A stretch of DNA of 64,000 bases from Parasponia andersonii (Eukaryota > Streptophyta > Magnoliopsida > Rosales > Cannabaceae): contig JXTB01000005.1 of the NCBI GenBank assembly GCA_002914805.1, positions 608,537 to 672,536 of the forward strand, written 5' to 3'. A model generated the notes under the pieces. It had not been told where the DNA came from. It saw nothing but the letters and a program-made list of their open reading frames with translations, and made no database searches. A program made the translations under genes and the position numbers. Shown here piece by piece: positions 1 to 11,047 of the stretch. Every line of letters begins with the position of its first letter. Within the stretch, counting starts at the first letter, position 1.

Positions 1-89
1 AAGTGATTCATAACTTGCTTTATGGTCTTGAGAATTATAAAGAAGGGTCTGCCTCTTATTCGATACATTTGCATTCGAGAAGCTTGTAA

Positions 90-299
90 GTGAACTCCTT
101 TAATAATGCTAGTCCTTTATTTGATCTATTGTTCTGTCAGAGAAAAAGAAAGATGTTAGAAGGGGACAAAAGTGCTCAGTATTCTGCAACAACCAAGTTT
201 GACTTAGAGCTTAGAGATGCTAATGCGTTTTGCGGAAAACTTGTGGAAGATTCCAAACAACAGCAATCAAAATGGGATGAATTAATGTTGAATTAATCT
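90..299 (+). CDS. possible terminal coding exon of an unrecognised gene
   Basis: A 68-codon open stretch ends at a TAA near 296. From about residue 18 it reads as charged, helix-like sequence (RKRKMLEGDKSAQY, then FDLELRDANAFCGKLVEDSK) with normal-looking composition, unlike the surrounding AT-rich DNA. A pyrimidine-rich tract ending in CAG lies at about 130-139 and could be a splice acceptor, so the first 17 residues may be intronic. A GTAAGT at 87 looks like a donor, but the implied intron of about 53 bp is short for a plant. I do not recognise the family. The 5' part, if any, lies outside the window. It could equally be a pseudogene fragment. Confidence 0.25.
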
Positions 300-479
300 T
301 GTATTAATGTTGAATATTATCTTGTTGGCACTGTTTATATGGGATGAATTAAAGAGAGACTATTCTGCTCGTGTATACCAAAATCATATAAAGAAAAAGA
401 AGTTAACATCAGTTTGCCTTCAATTTACAGTCTTTGACAAGATTTTGAAGCCGTAATATACATTCTAACAGAGTATGTT

Positions 480-1010
480 TTTCATTTCGAGCAGATTTGT
501 CAGATGAGGATACTGCTGGAATTTCAGGACGAATTTTTTCCACCCTAGGGAGTATGACGCAGCATGGAAAACAAAAAAACTAGTTTCCTATGGACCGCCT
601 GAAGTTTTTGGTCGACTGCCCATACGTCCGAAATCACTATTTCGTCTCTACTAAATTCGGTCGACTACTTGTTGGACTGGTCGACCAGTAACTCGATTTC
701 AGCGATTTTTGTGTTTTGCATTTTTTTCCTTTATTTTGTTATTTTATTCTGAATGTTTTATTATTTCTATTAGGGTTTCGTATTTTCCTTAAGATATCTA
801 TATATTGTAAGTCTTATGGTCTTTTACTATTAGTTTTGAATTAATTAATAAAATTTTAAAAAGAAAGTATCTCTTTTCTTCCAAATTACCTATATTTTGT
901 GAAAATTAACAATTGTTTGAAGTCTATTTCTCAGTAGTTAGTTGTGAGCAAATTAATATGTAGTAGATTGTCTCTGATTTTCCGAAAGATTTTTTCATTG
1001 GATGCTTCCT
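480..1010 (+). mobile_element. possible 3' end and LTR relic of a Gypsy element
   Basis: The stretch at about 520-560 resembles the end of a Gypsy pol region (a 'GGACGA-TTTTTTCCA-CC-GGGAG' style block), followed by a low-complexity AT-rich stretch with LTR-like features such as a TAGGGTTT block and a possible polyadenylation zone. I could not find paired LTRs or a target duplication. This is a weak similarity judgement only. The 300-480 stretch before it holds nothing I recognise. Confidence 0.25.
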
Positions 1011-1079
1011 CTCTGTTGCATTAGTAGTCATATCAAGTCAAGATATATTTCTTTCTTAGAGAAAGTACTTGTTAGAATT

Positions 1080-1850
1080 TTTATCTAAACTGTGGATGAT
1101 TAATTGCAAGCCAGCCGAGACACTGATTCTTTAGAATCACAGACTTGGAGAACATCTAGATCAGGTGCCAACCAATAAAGAGAGGTATCAAAGATTAGTA
1201 ATATATTTATCTCATACTCATCCAGATATTGTTTACATAGTAAGCCAATCCATACATAATCCAAGTGAAGATCATATATGAGTGTAGTGATTAATTCGCT
1301 CACTTCGCTACTTAAAATCTGCCCAAGGTAGAGGACTTAGTTTTCTAGCAATTGCCATCTCAATGTTGATGGGTACACATAAACTGATTGGGTAGAAACT
1401 TTTTCTGATAGAAAGTCCATATCAGGGATACTTTACCTTCGTTGTTGGTAGTTTACTTACATGGAGGAGTAAAAAGCAAGACGTGGCATTGTCTACTTCT
1501 GAAGCCGATTTCAAAGAAATGTCCAAAGAACAGCTTTGTGAGCTCCTTTGGTTCAGGAAGTTGTTAAGTAAGACTAATTTTGCGCCAAGCTATAAGTTGA
1601 ATTTATTCTATGACAACGACGCAGCAATTGAGATTTCTTATAATCTGGTCTAGCATGATCATACTGAGCATATTGAAGTGGATAGACATTTTAACAAACA
1701 GAATCTCGAAGAAAAGGTCCCTTCGTCATGTCAAAATATCAACTCCCAATCATGCTTACGAAGGCCAGCTATTTCAAGTAAAAGCTTCCACAATTTACTA
1801 GTCAAGTTGTGCATTAGAGACATCTGTGCACCAACTCGAGGGAGTGGCTT
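1080..1850 (+). mobile_element. Copia-type LTR retrotransposon relic (RT end and RNase H)
   Basis: Plus-strand translation gives recognisable Copia pieces in the expected order. First comes a block like 'YQRLV-IYLSHTHPDIVYIVSQ' with 'HNPSED' (about 1180-1275), then 'RYLKSAQGRGL' (about 1305-1340), then the RNase H end with 'SKKQDVALSTSEADFKEMS' and 'DNDAAIEIS', 'HTEHIEVDRHF' (about 1470-1690). No LTRs are seen around it. The fragment is old and broken in several places, with only the C-terminal third of pol left. Confidence 0.75.
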
Positions 1851-2485
1851 AAGCAGTATTTCTAATTTATTTAGAATTATTGTTTTCTTCTTATTTATCT
1901 AGAGTGATTATGGGAAATAATTAGTGGCCTTGTTTGCTGAAAATCTCGTATTCATAATTGTTTGATCACTAACCCAAAGGTCGAGTTTCCAAAGATAGAC
2001 TTTGTTTCTAATTAGTTTACTGGTTTTCTAGAACCAGTACCGCATAAATGATGTACTCCTTATGTAAATGCAACAACGAGGAAAATATTCCCGAAAACTT
2101 CCTCTGGAGTTATCAATATATATACATACATATATATATATACATATATGCGCCAAGTAATTTCGCATTATGCGCTTTTCAAGCTTTAGTAACTAGGAAA
2201 AGTAATACCATTTCTTGTATAAGTATCGAACCTTCTATTAAAATCTGGATACTACATACTCAACAGTACCGTACTGTTAATTCTTAAGCTTAATTAGTTT
2301 GGACCCTAAATGAGGGAATAAGGAGCTAGTGGAATTCCGAAACTAAACTAGAAGAAAGGAAGAAGGATTAAACTACTGTCCAAAAAGAAAAAAAGAGAAT
2401 GAAATGTGGGTGACTAAAGATCACAGAATCACATACGGCGCAAAACATGACGATTTTACAAATTTGATCATGGTCATCAATCACT
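1851..2485. other. intergenic, AT-rich
   Basis: No gene is recognisable. The stretch contains a TA/CA-rich simple repeat at about 2117-2151. The last 150 bp or so probably include the 3' UTR and polyadenylation region of the minus-strand GARP gene that ends at 2486. Confidence 0.5.
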
Positions 2486-5148
2486 TTAATTGCCACAAAG
2501 GGCAATAGAAAGATCCAAATTAAGACTCTGTTTCACCGAAGATAAGCTGGAGCAGTCTTTGTAGGCAGAGATGGTGTAAGATGAGCTGATCGCCTCACTG
2601 ATCTCGCTTGTTGAAGAACCATTACTCCGGTTGGACGTTGGACGACGATGCAATGGCAGCGACAACGACAATTCACATCCCCCAGCTTCTACGTCATCCG
2701 TCTGCGACACCACTGCCATTTTCTCGTGTTTGCATGATTGTTTCGGTTCATGCTGTTGATCCCCTAGCTTGTTAACCTGTTCAACACAAGTATTAGATGT
2801 TACTAATTAAGGTGTTAAGATGAATGGGGGAAAGGTCACATTTTAAGGAAGATTAAGCACAATTTGCAATCATGGTACTAGTGATTTTTTCTTTTTTCTA
2901 CATTAAAAATATGTGGAATAAGTAAAGTGTGAAGTGTACAAGTGAAGCAAAAGTTTCATTGAGGCGGAAATTTTCTTTTCCATAGTTTGCAAGCACTTTG
3001 TTATCACATATGAATTATATATAATACCAAAAGAGGCGGTCACTATAAGTCTGTTGATTAATTTTATGAACTCATATAAAATACAGATAATTTCCGATCT
3101 GACCATACATTGAAATTTTGGAAACGTTTAGTTTTTCCTTTTAACTACTCGAGCAACATACATGTCATATAATATAGACGAACACACACATATACATATA
3201 CATACACACACACACAGACACACAGTTGGGTTACGGAAGAAAATAAGTTAATGGGTAAGGGGAAAAAAAGAAAAAACAGCACCGTAAATATATGTCTCAA
3301 AAAAAGTAGGTGTGGACTGCCAAATTGGATGAAGCTTGATAAATCAAAAAAGGTATTGGTACATATAGAGCCCAGCAATATAATTGAATTACTGACCTAC
3401 TAATGCAAAGTCTACACTGTATACGGTTCAATTTTGGTCCTAACCAAAGACTGTTCATCCAAATAATGTACTATGTGGTAAGATGGTCATAAAGGGCCAT
3501 TGTGAATTTCCAATTTGGCCAGCTATACAAGATAGGGGAAGGGTACCCTAGGGATAGAGAGTCATACAAGGGACCACAGGGAATACAATGAAAAGGTTTC
3601 CAGCAATCAGAGAATCAACTATACAAGCCAACCATTTTCTAGGAATGTCGTAGTATTGTTCGTGGAAACGCTTATAAAACCGAAAAATAAAAAGAAAGAC
3701 CCCATAAGAAGATAGAATTTGGTGTGAGTAAAGCTAGCACCCGCGAGGCACGGACTAGGAAATTAAGACATAAAAACTTGGCTGATTAGCTCTAGAAGAA
3801 GAAAATGGAAAGAAATTAAGGTAGCTAATAATGCCATTAATAGAATTAATTAACAATAGCACTAATCTAGTACTGATCAAGAATTTCTTCATACATATAT
3901 ACGCATATATTTGAATCTATATTTTCCCACATTTAACGAATCTTGCGAGTTACAAAAGTTTGTTTCCCGTTTTGAGAGAGATAGAGAGAAAAGGGGTACG
4001 CGAAGAGGGGAAAAAAAACAAAGGAGAGGCTTTTTTTCTTTTTTTCGTCTAGTTTAAAAAGAAAAAAGCTGAGAAGTGAGAATAAACTAAGAGGACAACG
4101 TTGACCTAGGAAAGAAAAGAAAAAAAAAATGAAAATCATAGATATTCATCGCTTTATTTTTATGATGTAAATAGATATTCATTGCTTACTTGTCACAATT
4201 GACAAGAACATATATATACTCGTATTCCAACATATACACATATATGGTTTGGTTAAACGAGAAAACCAAAGTTACACTCCACCCCATTGGAAATACTGCT
4301 TCTTTACACAAGAAGATACGTATAAAAATATATGTATAGCTAGAGAGAGAGAGAGAGAGAGTACATAGAATAGAATAGAGTATAGTAGAGTAGAGTAGAG
4401 TGTACCTCAAAGAAATCAGATTCTTGCACCGCATATTTGAAAGGGTTGAGGTTGTAAAGACGTTGTAGTGGCAGAGAGAAAGGTGAGGAATGAGGCTCCT
4501 TTATTCCCTTAAACTGCTGCTGCTGCTTCTTATCACCCAAACCCAATGCCACCAAATTATAATCATCAAAACAGTACGGATTCCTCACTGTCTCATTACT
4601 CGATGATACTATTCTTTCGCTGCTGCATTGCAGGCTCGAACTTCTTGTCTCGATTCTAGCCCTAAAATTATAAATATTGTTATTTTAAAGAAAAAGAATA
4701 AAGGAATAATTCTAAAATCAACCAAAAAAAACGAGGAGAAAAAGAGAATTTAATAAATGATCCCTCCTTTTTGTTTCTTTCTAGCGTATAGTGTCACAAT
4801 TATTCTTGAGTACATTTCAGAAAAGTCCGAAAGCTTTTTCTGAAATCAGCCCCCTTTACCAAAGAAAATTTATAAAAAAAAAAGAGAAGGGAAATCTGGA
4901 AAAGTGGTCACGCAAAAATAAATAAATAAATAAAGTTTTCACCTTTTTGAAGGGAGAGAACTGTAAATGAGGTGATGAGAATCGGATTCTCCAATGGGTT
5001 TTGAAGATGAGTTAAAACCCATACTGTTTACATGATCATCATCACCATGTGGATCATAGTTGTTAAAACTTTGCTTTGATCGTTGTAACTGGTTGCAAGT
5101 ACTCCTATCTGAATATAAAACATCCCATAAAAAAGAAAACACGCAGTG

Positions 5149-5198
<50 letters not shown>

Positions 5199-6313
5199 TG
5201 ATAAAAAATGTATCAGAGAATATAATGTTGAAATATATATATGTCTGAACAAAAAACAGGTACTAATAAAAACCATTTAGAACTAGATTAATAATGACAG
5301 ATGTGACTGGGGTTGTGGTTTTCATCATAAGTGCCAATATTAGAAGATCGGAAAAGAGTTACGGGTTCTCTTTCTCTTACCTAATTTTGGCATAGTATAA
5401 ATGTATTATATAAAAAAAGGTCTTCAAGGGGGAAAAAATGGAATATTTGAGAAAGGGACCAATAAATAAATGAAGCCACAGCTTCATCAACTGAAAAATT
5501 ATATATATATATGCAAAGATGGGAATGTCATACAATTTGATTTTACGCTTTGGTAAAGCACCTTAATGGAAAGTGTCTTAATGAATCTCAAAAACGTGAT
5601 GTGTATACATACAATAAAAACTCTTAACGATACAGGAAGGAAGATATGAAATGAAAAATAAATAAATAAATAAACCAAGGAGAACAAGCTTGATTTATAA
5701 ATATGTATATATACCTTGTCTGCCCAGATCACCTCTCATGCTTCTATACATCTGGTTTAAACAAAGAGAAAACCCAAAAATAAACAAGGCGAACAAAGAC
5801 AAAAAGAGTAGGAGAAAAGTAAAAGTTTGAATATCTACGAAACCTAGGTAATCAGACTAAAGAAAGTAAATTATTAATTTTATATCTTTCACCCCAAAAA
5901 GAAATTTAGAAAAAGAAAGAAAGGAAAACCTGGAGATGGCTTTTGACATGTGAAATGGTAAGTCCTTTTACATCCATCAACTGAAGAACAAGTTTAGGCG
6001 TGGCCTCTACAAGAGAAACCAAACCAAAAAAACAAATATCTGATTACATATCAGTATTAAGCATATATGCATGCATACATATATAAACAGAAACAGCGAT
6101 TCAAGCAAAAAAAAAAACAGAAACAGCGAAGAGAAAGAGAGAGAAGAAGAGAGAGAAAATATATATATATAAGTCTAAGTACTAACTTTTATGGCCTCCA
6201 AGTCTCTCAATAGCATGAACAAAACAGTGATGAAGCTCAGGAGTCCATCTGAGACGAGGCACCTTCGATCTTATATACTGCCTTACAGCTCCATTTCTTC
6301 CACAACTACTCAT
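2486..6313 (-). CDS. GARP/G2-like (MYB-related) transcription factor, probable EAR-motif repressor
   Basis: A six-exon host gene. Coding exons on the minus strand are 6313-6187, 6006-5930, 5751-5715, 5108-4943, 4661-4406 and 2776-2486. All introns are GT-AG and the frame is kept throughout, giving 317 residues. The GARP DNA-binding domain spans about residues 17-73 (KVPRLRWTPELH, then ATPKLVLQLMDVKGL and SHVKSHLQMYRSM), with the SHLQ|MYR motif split at the exon 2/3 boundary. The middle is Ser/Asn/Asp-rich with a short Gln run. The C-terminus carries two LxLxL motifs, ELSLSLPL (about 256-263) and LNLDLSIAL (about 306-314), the EAR type that recruits TOPLESS co-repressors in this family. The start chosen is the Met at 6313 because it sits just before the conserved VRQYIRSK block. 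The frame stays open to 6460, so an N-terminus 49 residues longer is possible. Intron 5 is long (1.6 kb). The closest family I can name is the MOF1-like/At2g38300-At2g40260 group; the exact orthologue is not certain. Confidence 0.9.
4342..4402. repeat. (AG)10 and TAGAG-like microsatellite in intron 5
   Basis: An uninterrupted AG run (4342-4361) is followed by an imperfect TAGAG/TAGAA pentamer run that stops right at the donor site of exon 5 (4404-4405). Variation here could affect the polypyrimidine/purine context of the splice donor. Confidence 0.9.
5150..5197. repeat. (AAT)n microsatellite in intron 3
   Basis: About 15 uninterrupted ATA/TAA units lie in the GARP gene, about 40 bp from the acceptor of exon 4. 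This should be a length-polymorphic marker. Confidence 0.95.
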
Positions 6314-7060
6314 GTTCTCTTGTCTGATTCCTTTCGTTTCTTCACCAAATCTACTTTTAATCCAAATGGGTACTCCAAAATCCTCTTCTTTTTCCCAGCA
6401 ACAAACACTCACCAGCTGGGTCAGTCCGATCCTTGGATATATATATATATATTTTTTCAATATTAAAATAAAATCCTTGCTGGGTTTTCTTCTAGAAGAA
6501 AAGACCTATCTTTCCATAGTTTTCTTTTCCTCTCTCGATCGAAAATCTCTTTCGTTGGAAACTGTCTACGCCTCTAAAGCTAGGCTTTTAAAGAAAAAGT
6601 TTATACAAGAAAAATAAGAAGAAGAAGAAGAAAAAGAATTATAAAAGCACAAATAGAGAGAGATTATAGAGAGAGAAAGATCACGAGAAAAGGAAAAGAC
6701 GAAGCTGAGAGTCTCTGTAAATTCCTTAAGAACTCTGATAATACCTGCTGCTAGCTGCTGTTCTTTTTCTCTTACCCCCCAGCCCCCGCTCTGCTACTTT
6801 TTTTTTTTTTTGTTTGTAAGAAAAAATATGAGAGAGAGTTATTGAGAAATTCTATGCGAGATATAGAGAGAAAAAAAAAACAAATAATTACTCAAGAGCT
6901 TTTCTGATAATCTATGATATTTTCTTCTCTCTAAATCATTACCCCTACGCCATACTACAACTGCTTCGCTTTGACCTTTGTCTCTCTCTCTCTCTCTAAA
7001 TTCAATTCTGATACATATATATATATATATGACAACGTCGTCATGATCACAAAAAGGCCA
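6314..7060 (-). promoter_or_regulatory. 5' leader and probable core promoter of the GARP gene
   Basis: Upstream of the Met at 6313 the minus strand is purine-rich, with AG/GAGA and GAA runs (6600-6690, 6830-6880), a homopurine AG tract at about 6981-6996 and a TATATA-rich block at about 7014-7031 that could serve as a TATA element. No second gene is visible. The exact transcription start cannot be placed from sequence alone. Confidence 0.35.
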
Positions 7061-7700
7061 CCATCAAATATTATTATTATTAGTGTCATTGATATATTTA
7101 AAAAAATAATAATTTAGGCTGTGTGTGAAAAGACTTATTTGCCCTTCAAGGCAAGATACTTGGAATTCCAGGCCTAGGGATCTGCTACGTCGCCTAATGG
7201 TTAGGAGGGTAGTGGGTCCCCATATATGAAAACCGGTGAGGGTTAATTAATATACGCTGACTTAAAATGGTACAAAATCTGCATGTAGTATGATGGAATC
7301 CACATTATCACTGCTTTTTAACCCTATCCGTGTAAATATGACAAATGGCCCCTCTTTAAAATTATGTTACGGACCCTTTTTTTTTTTTTTTTAACACTGT
7401 CTCAAATCTGATTCTCTGAATTAAAAGAAATAAAAAAACTCCTTTACCATAAATTATTTCTCTGAAGAAATAGATTTACCAGCCTTCAACCGTTAGCACG
7501 AGAGAGTTTTGGAATTTCGTTTCTAAGATTTATCAATTTGTCGCTTTCTTTTCTTATTTAATGAATAAAACATAAAGTAATACGTAATCGTACCGTTTTT
7601 GGTTTTGTTTTGCAGAGAGTACAAATATATATGAATTCCTTTTGCGCCACTTCTACAGTTTCATATATCGAACAAAGGTACGAAGAAATGAAAATAAATC

Positions 7701-7735
<35 letters not shown>

Positions 7736-8001
7736 TTAAGTAGAACGAATAAGTAGTCTAATGACAACATGGTTATCTAGGAAAATAAAGATCGCGAGTT
7801 TGAATTTAGATGGTTGCTTCGTAAGACTAGGGTATCTATCTGTCAGTTTAGTATCTCATTTTCTATTCTTAGGGTGTCGTTCTTACTAATTATTCGGACG
7901 AAATTCAGGTAACTCACTCACCCTCCGGAGATAACTAAGTTTCGTACAACCACAAAAATTATCATTACATGAAAACCAAAAGCTGATAGAATATATTTCT
8001 A
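7061..8001. other. intergenic flank with (TA)n tract
   Basis: No coding sequence is recognised. A pure TA run sits at about 7701-7732 and a poly-T tract at about 7378-7392. The stretch probably includes distal promoter sequence of the minus-strand GARP gene. Confidence 0.5.
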
Positions 8002-8069
8002 CATTCAAAAAACTTAATGTCTATGGCTACTCAAGCATTCAAAAAACTTAATGTCTATGGCTACTCAAG
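8002..8069. repeat. perfect 34-bp tandem duplication
   Basis: A 34-bp unit (8002-8035) is followed immediately by an identical copy (8036-8069). The lack of any difference between the copies points to a recent replication-slippage event or an assembly duplication. Confidence 0.95.
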
Positions 8070-8100
8070 CTTTTGGTCTGTGTGGGTTTGTACATGGGTG

Positions 8101-8102
<2 letters not shown>

Positions 8103-8146
<44 letters not shown>
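8103..8146. repeat. (TA)n microsatellite abutting a MITE
   Basis: About 20 TA dinucleotides run directly into the terminal sequence of the MITE copy that starts near 8147. Confidence 0.9.
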
Positions 8147-8148
<2 letters not shown>

Positions 8149-8386
8149 GTACTAATCTAGTAGATATTTTTTTATTTATATATATATGTATCAATTTGGC
8201 TGATAAAAATTTGTTATGTATATTTTTTATTGTAAAAAGTAGGAGAGAGAAATAACATTAATGTTGCACATCTTTTTATGCATCTCTTTATAATCATTAG
8301 ATCACTGTTAAATGATTATCCAACGACTAAAAAGAAATACATGTACATAGGTAAAAAAAAATAATAATAAATCAATTGAACTCAAC
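8147..8386 (+). mobile_element. MITE copy 1 (TA-tract-associated family)
   Basis: About 240 bp and clearly homologous to the copy at 18315-18561. It shares the start (GGGTACTAATCTAGTAG versus GGGCACCAATCCAGTAG), the central AAAGTAGGAGAGAGAAA block, the hairpin zone 'ATTAGATCACTGTTA' and an A-rich end. The right terminus is degraded. It has no coding capacity. Confidence 0.75.
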
Positions 8387-8510
8387 TAGGATGAAACTTA
8401 AATATCCCCATCTCACCTTTCCTCCCTCCCCCTTTTCCCTAAAAAAAAAATGTAGCTAGGCACGAGATTGATCCAACTAAAAGAATTTTTGTGAATTCAA
8501 TTCTATTATT

Positions 8511-8635
8511 CTTTTCACAGTGTCGGTAATCCCCATACTCCTTTTACAGTATTGGTAAACCTCATATTCTTTTTACAGTGTCAGTAAATCCCATATTCTT
8601 TATACAATATCGGTAAACCACACAAACAACTGAAG
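8511..8635. repeat. 29-bp tandem repeat, four units
   Basis: Four imperfect units keyed on 'CAGTGTCGGTAA' occur at 8518, 8547, 8576 and 8605, exactly 29 bp apart. The array ends a few bases before the 5' LTR of the Copia element at 8643. Confidence 0.85.
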
Positions 8636-8642
8636 TAAAATA

Positions 8643-9139
8643 TGTTGGGTTATACACGTATAACTTAATGTGGGCCATAGGTTTTTAAATAATAATTATA
8701 TATATTAGGGTTGTCTAATTAAGAGATCTAATTATGGGCTTGGGAAATTACTAATTAAGTATGGGCTCTATAATATGTGGTTACTCAATATTGGACCAAT
8801 AAAGATTGATGAGATCTCTATTGACTGTCAATATTTAAGGATATAACTATTAGGATTTTGGTCCTCAAGCTAAATAAAACGTATGCTCTTTTCCTTCGCC
8901 TCCATCAAACGAGAGAGATCCCATTGAGCATACATAGTGTATTTTGTCTTTGGAATACCTTCTACCCTCAAGCTCTAATTAATTAATCGCTTCTGCTTAC
9001 ATAATCACTTTGTTTGTTGTCAAATACCATGGATCCGAGTTAGTCACAGGTTTTCTCATAACAAATATTTTCCTAATAATTTGGTTTAATAGATTTTAGG
9101 ATCGTATTTAGTTTAACAATCCATTAAAAATATCCAACA
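8643..9139 (+). repeat. 5' LTR of Copia element (8.6-16.6 kb)
   Basis: 497 bp, TGTTGGG...TCCAACA, matching 16041-16552 along its whole length. Shared landmarks are the 'GGGCCATAGGTTTTTAAATA' block near the start and the 'AATACCATGGATC' block near the end. Confidence 0.9.
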
Positions 9140-9141
9140 GG

Positions 9142-9153
9142 TGGTATCAGAGA
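9142..9153 (+). other. primer binding site, initiator tRNA-Met type
   Basis: TGGTATCAGAGA lies two bases after the LTR end. It matches the common plant Copia PBS (TGGTATCAGAGC) at 11 of 12 positions. Confidence 0.85.
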
Positions 9154-9474
9154 AGGTTATCATGTTAAATTACATAGTGTCAGAGATATAGTCATTACAC
9201 TTCCGAATGTAGAGCTCCAAAGAAGGTGCAAGAGGAAGCTAACTGTGCCGAAGACATACATATCTTTATTTTTTGATATTTTTTACCTATTTAGTTTTCT
9301 AGGGTTTAGATATTACATGTGTGATTGATGAATTTGTCATGATTTTATTGAGATATTAAGTATTTAAGGGTTGAATTCTAAGTTTTGGGTCATAAAGTTT
9401 AAAGATAAAGGCAAAAATTACATTAGGTTTGAGTTACTTGATTTTAAATTCGGGTAATTAACAATAAGGCCAAA

Positions 9475-9655
9475 ACTTGGTACGGCGGTGCCAAGCCACA
9501 GCAGTATGGCACTATGGTGGCACATTAGTGGTGCTACTGCACCACCCTATAGATCAAGTGGTGCAGCGGTGCCACACCAGTGGTGCTACAGTGCTACTAT
9601 GTAGTAGCGACAACATTGCGGCGCTATATACTGTCACCGCAACACCATCACCTGG
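9475..9655 (+). repeat. GC-richer GGTGC/GCCAC-rich patch in Copia leader
   Basis: Short direct and inverted variants of GTGGTGC, GGTGCCA and GCCACA recur over about 170 bp of an otherwise AT-rich leader. No open reading frame of note explains it. It is probably a structured untranslated part of the element or a slippage product. Confidence 0.5.
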
Positions 9656-11047
9656 GAAAAAAAAAAATTTTTAGGTCAAATTTTTTACCTAATTAAGGCA
9701 TATGGTCTCGGTTTTAGGTAGAATTGAGTCGGTTTTTTTTTTTACTCAATTCAAGGAGTTTCAACCTGAAACATAACTGATTAATTTTATTTTCTCAACC
9801 CGGCTTTAGTACGACCCATATGTTGTCTAGTGAAAACTCTATTTGGCTTTAAGAGTTGATAAAAATATTTAAAACTCAGTTGGTTATCCATTAATGCTTG
9901 TGTATTAAAATTTTCAATTTAATATTTTAGGCACTTTAGTTATTGTTTTCTTTGCACCATTTATTTAAATGTTTTGAAATAGATAAGTTGAAATAATATG
10001 TTGCGAAAGTAACCTCTATTTTGTAGATTTATTTATTTTAAAATATTTGAATGATTGTGTGTTTATTATTCGTACAAATAATTACCAGCCTAAAAGAAGG
10101 TAATTATCTGATCGAATAATGAGCACACTTGCAGTAATAGATATGTAATGGTTATTAAGTTTCCGTATAGACAACAAATTGGCCCAAAGGAAGATTTTCT
10201 ATCTAACAGGATTTACTGTCAATATTTGATTACTGCACTGAAGAGTACCACTTACAAGTTGATAAGTCGGTCCAAAGGAAGGCTTATTAATGTTGTTCTA
10301 GGTATCTTATGATGGAAGCCTACCTTATATATTTATTTGATGTATGTTATGCTGGTATATTATATTATTTTGTATGCTTAGTTTATGACATATATTTAAT
10401 GTGAGCTGTTATTTTTTATTTTTTTGTTCACTATTTAGTTTCTGCTTAATATATTTCTGCCAATATTAAGTCTAATATTTGTGTTTAATTGCATAAATAA
10501 TAAGGAATAGAATGAGCATAATGTGCTCAGTTGCATTGGTCTTGACTTTGTACTCCAAGCAGAACACCGTACTACTCTTATAGTTTAAGTTTTTTGGTTG
10601 GTAAAGAAGGATTTTGAGTAGTAAATACGTTCTAATTGCATAAAGCTTACAGTCATGCAATGCTCTATTACACAAACTATTAGGGGCGCTATACCTGAAA
10701 AGGTAAATACTAAGTTGTTCTTTAAAACAATTATGGATCATTTTATTGAAAATAAAAAGGTCGAAATGAGTACCGTTCTTTAAGAAACTCATTTTAATTT
10801 AGTATGAGAATTAAGGGAATATAAGGGAGTACATTATATATATGTCTAATCTTGCTTCTAAACTAAAGGCACTTAAGTTAAAATAGTTGAAAAACTTGCT
10901 CATGCATCCAATTTCTATTTCTTTTCTTGCAAAAATTAGTCAAGCGAAGTTATAACACCCCTAAGTACAAATGATCTTTTTGAGATCATTTCTTATAGTG
11001 TGCAAAAAGAAGATAGGTTGAAACGAAAAAAGATTGAAAGTGCTCAC

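Noticed and set aside
3145-5276. Minus-strand ORFs rich in Tyr, Ile, Cys or Val runs
   Set aside because: They are translations of TA, CA, AAT and AG microsatellites in introns, not proteins. Only the frames matching the GARP exons carry conserved sequence.
6191-6617. Plus-strand ORFs of 91-101 codons opposite GARP exon 1
   Set aside because: They are shadows of the minus-strand exon and its purine-rich leader, with no family features.
7558-7770. Minus-strand 70-codon ORF
   Set aside because: It is driven by the TA microsatellite (Tyr-Ile repeats), with no other support.
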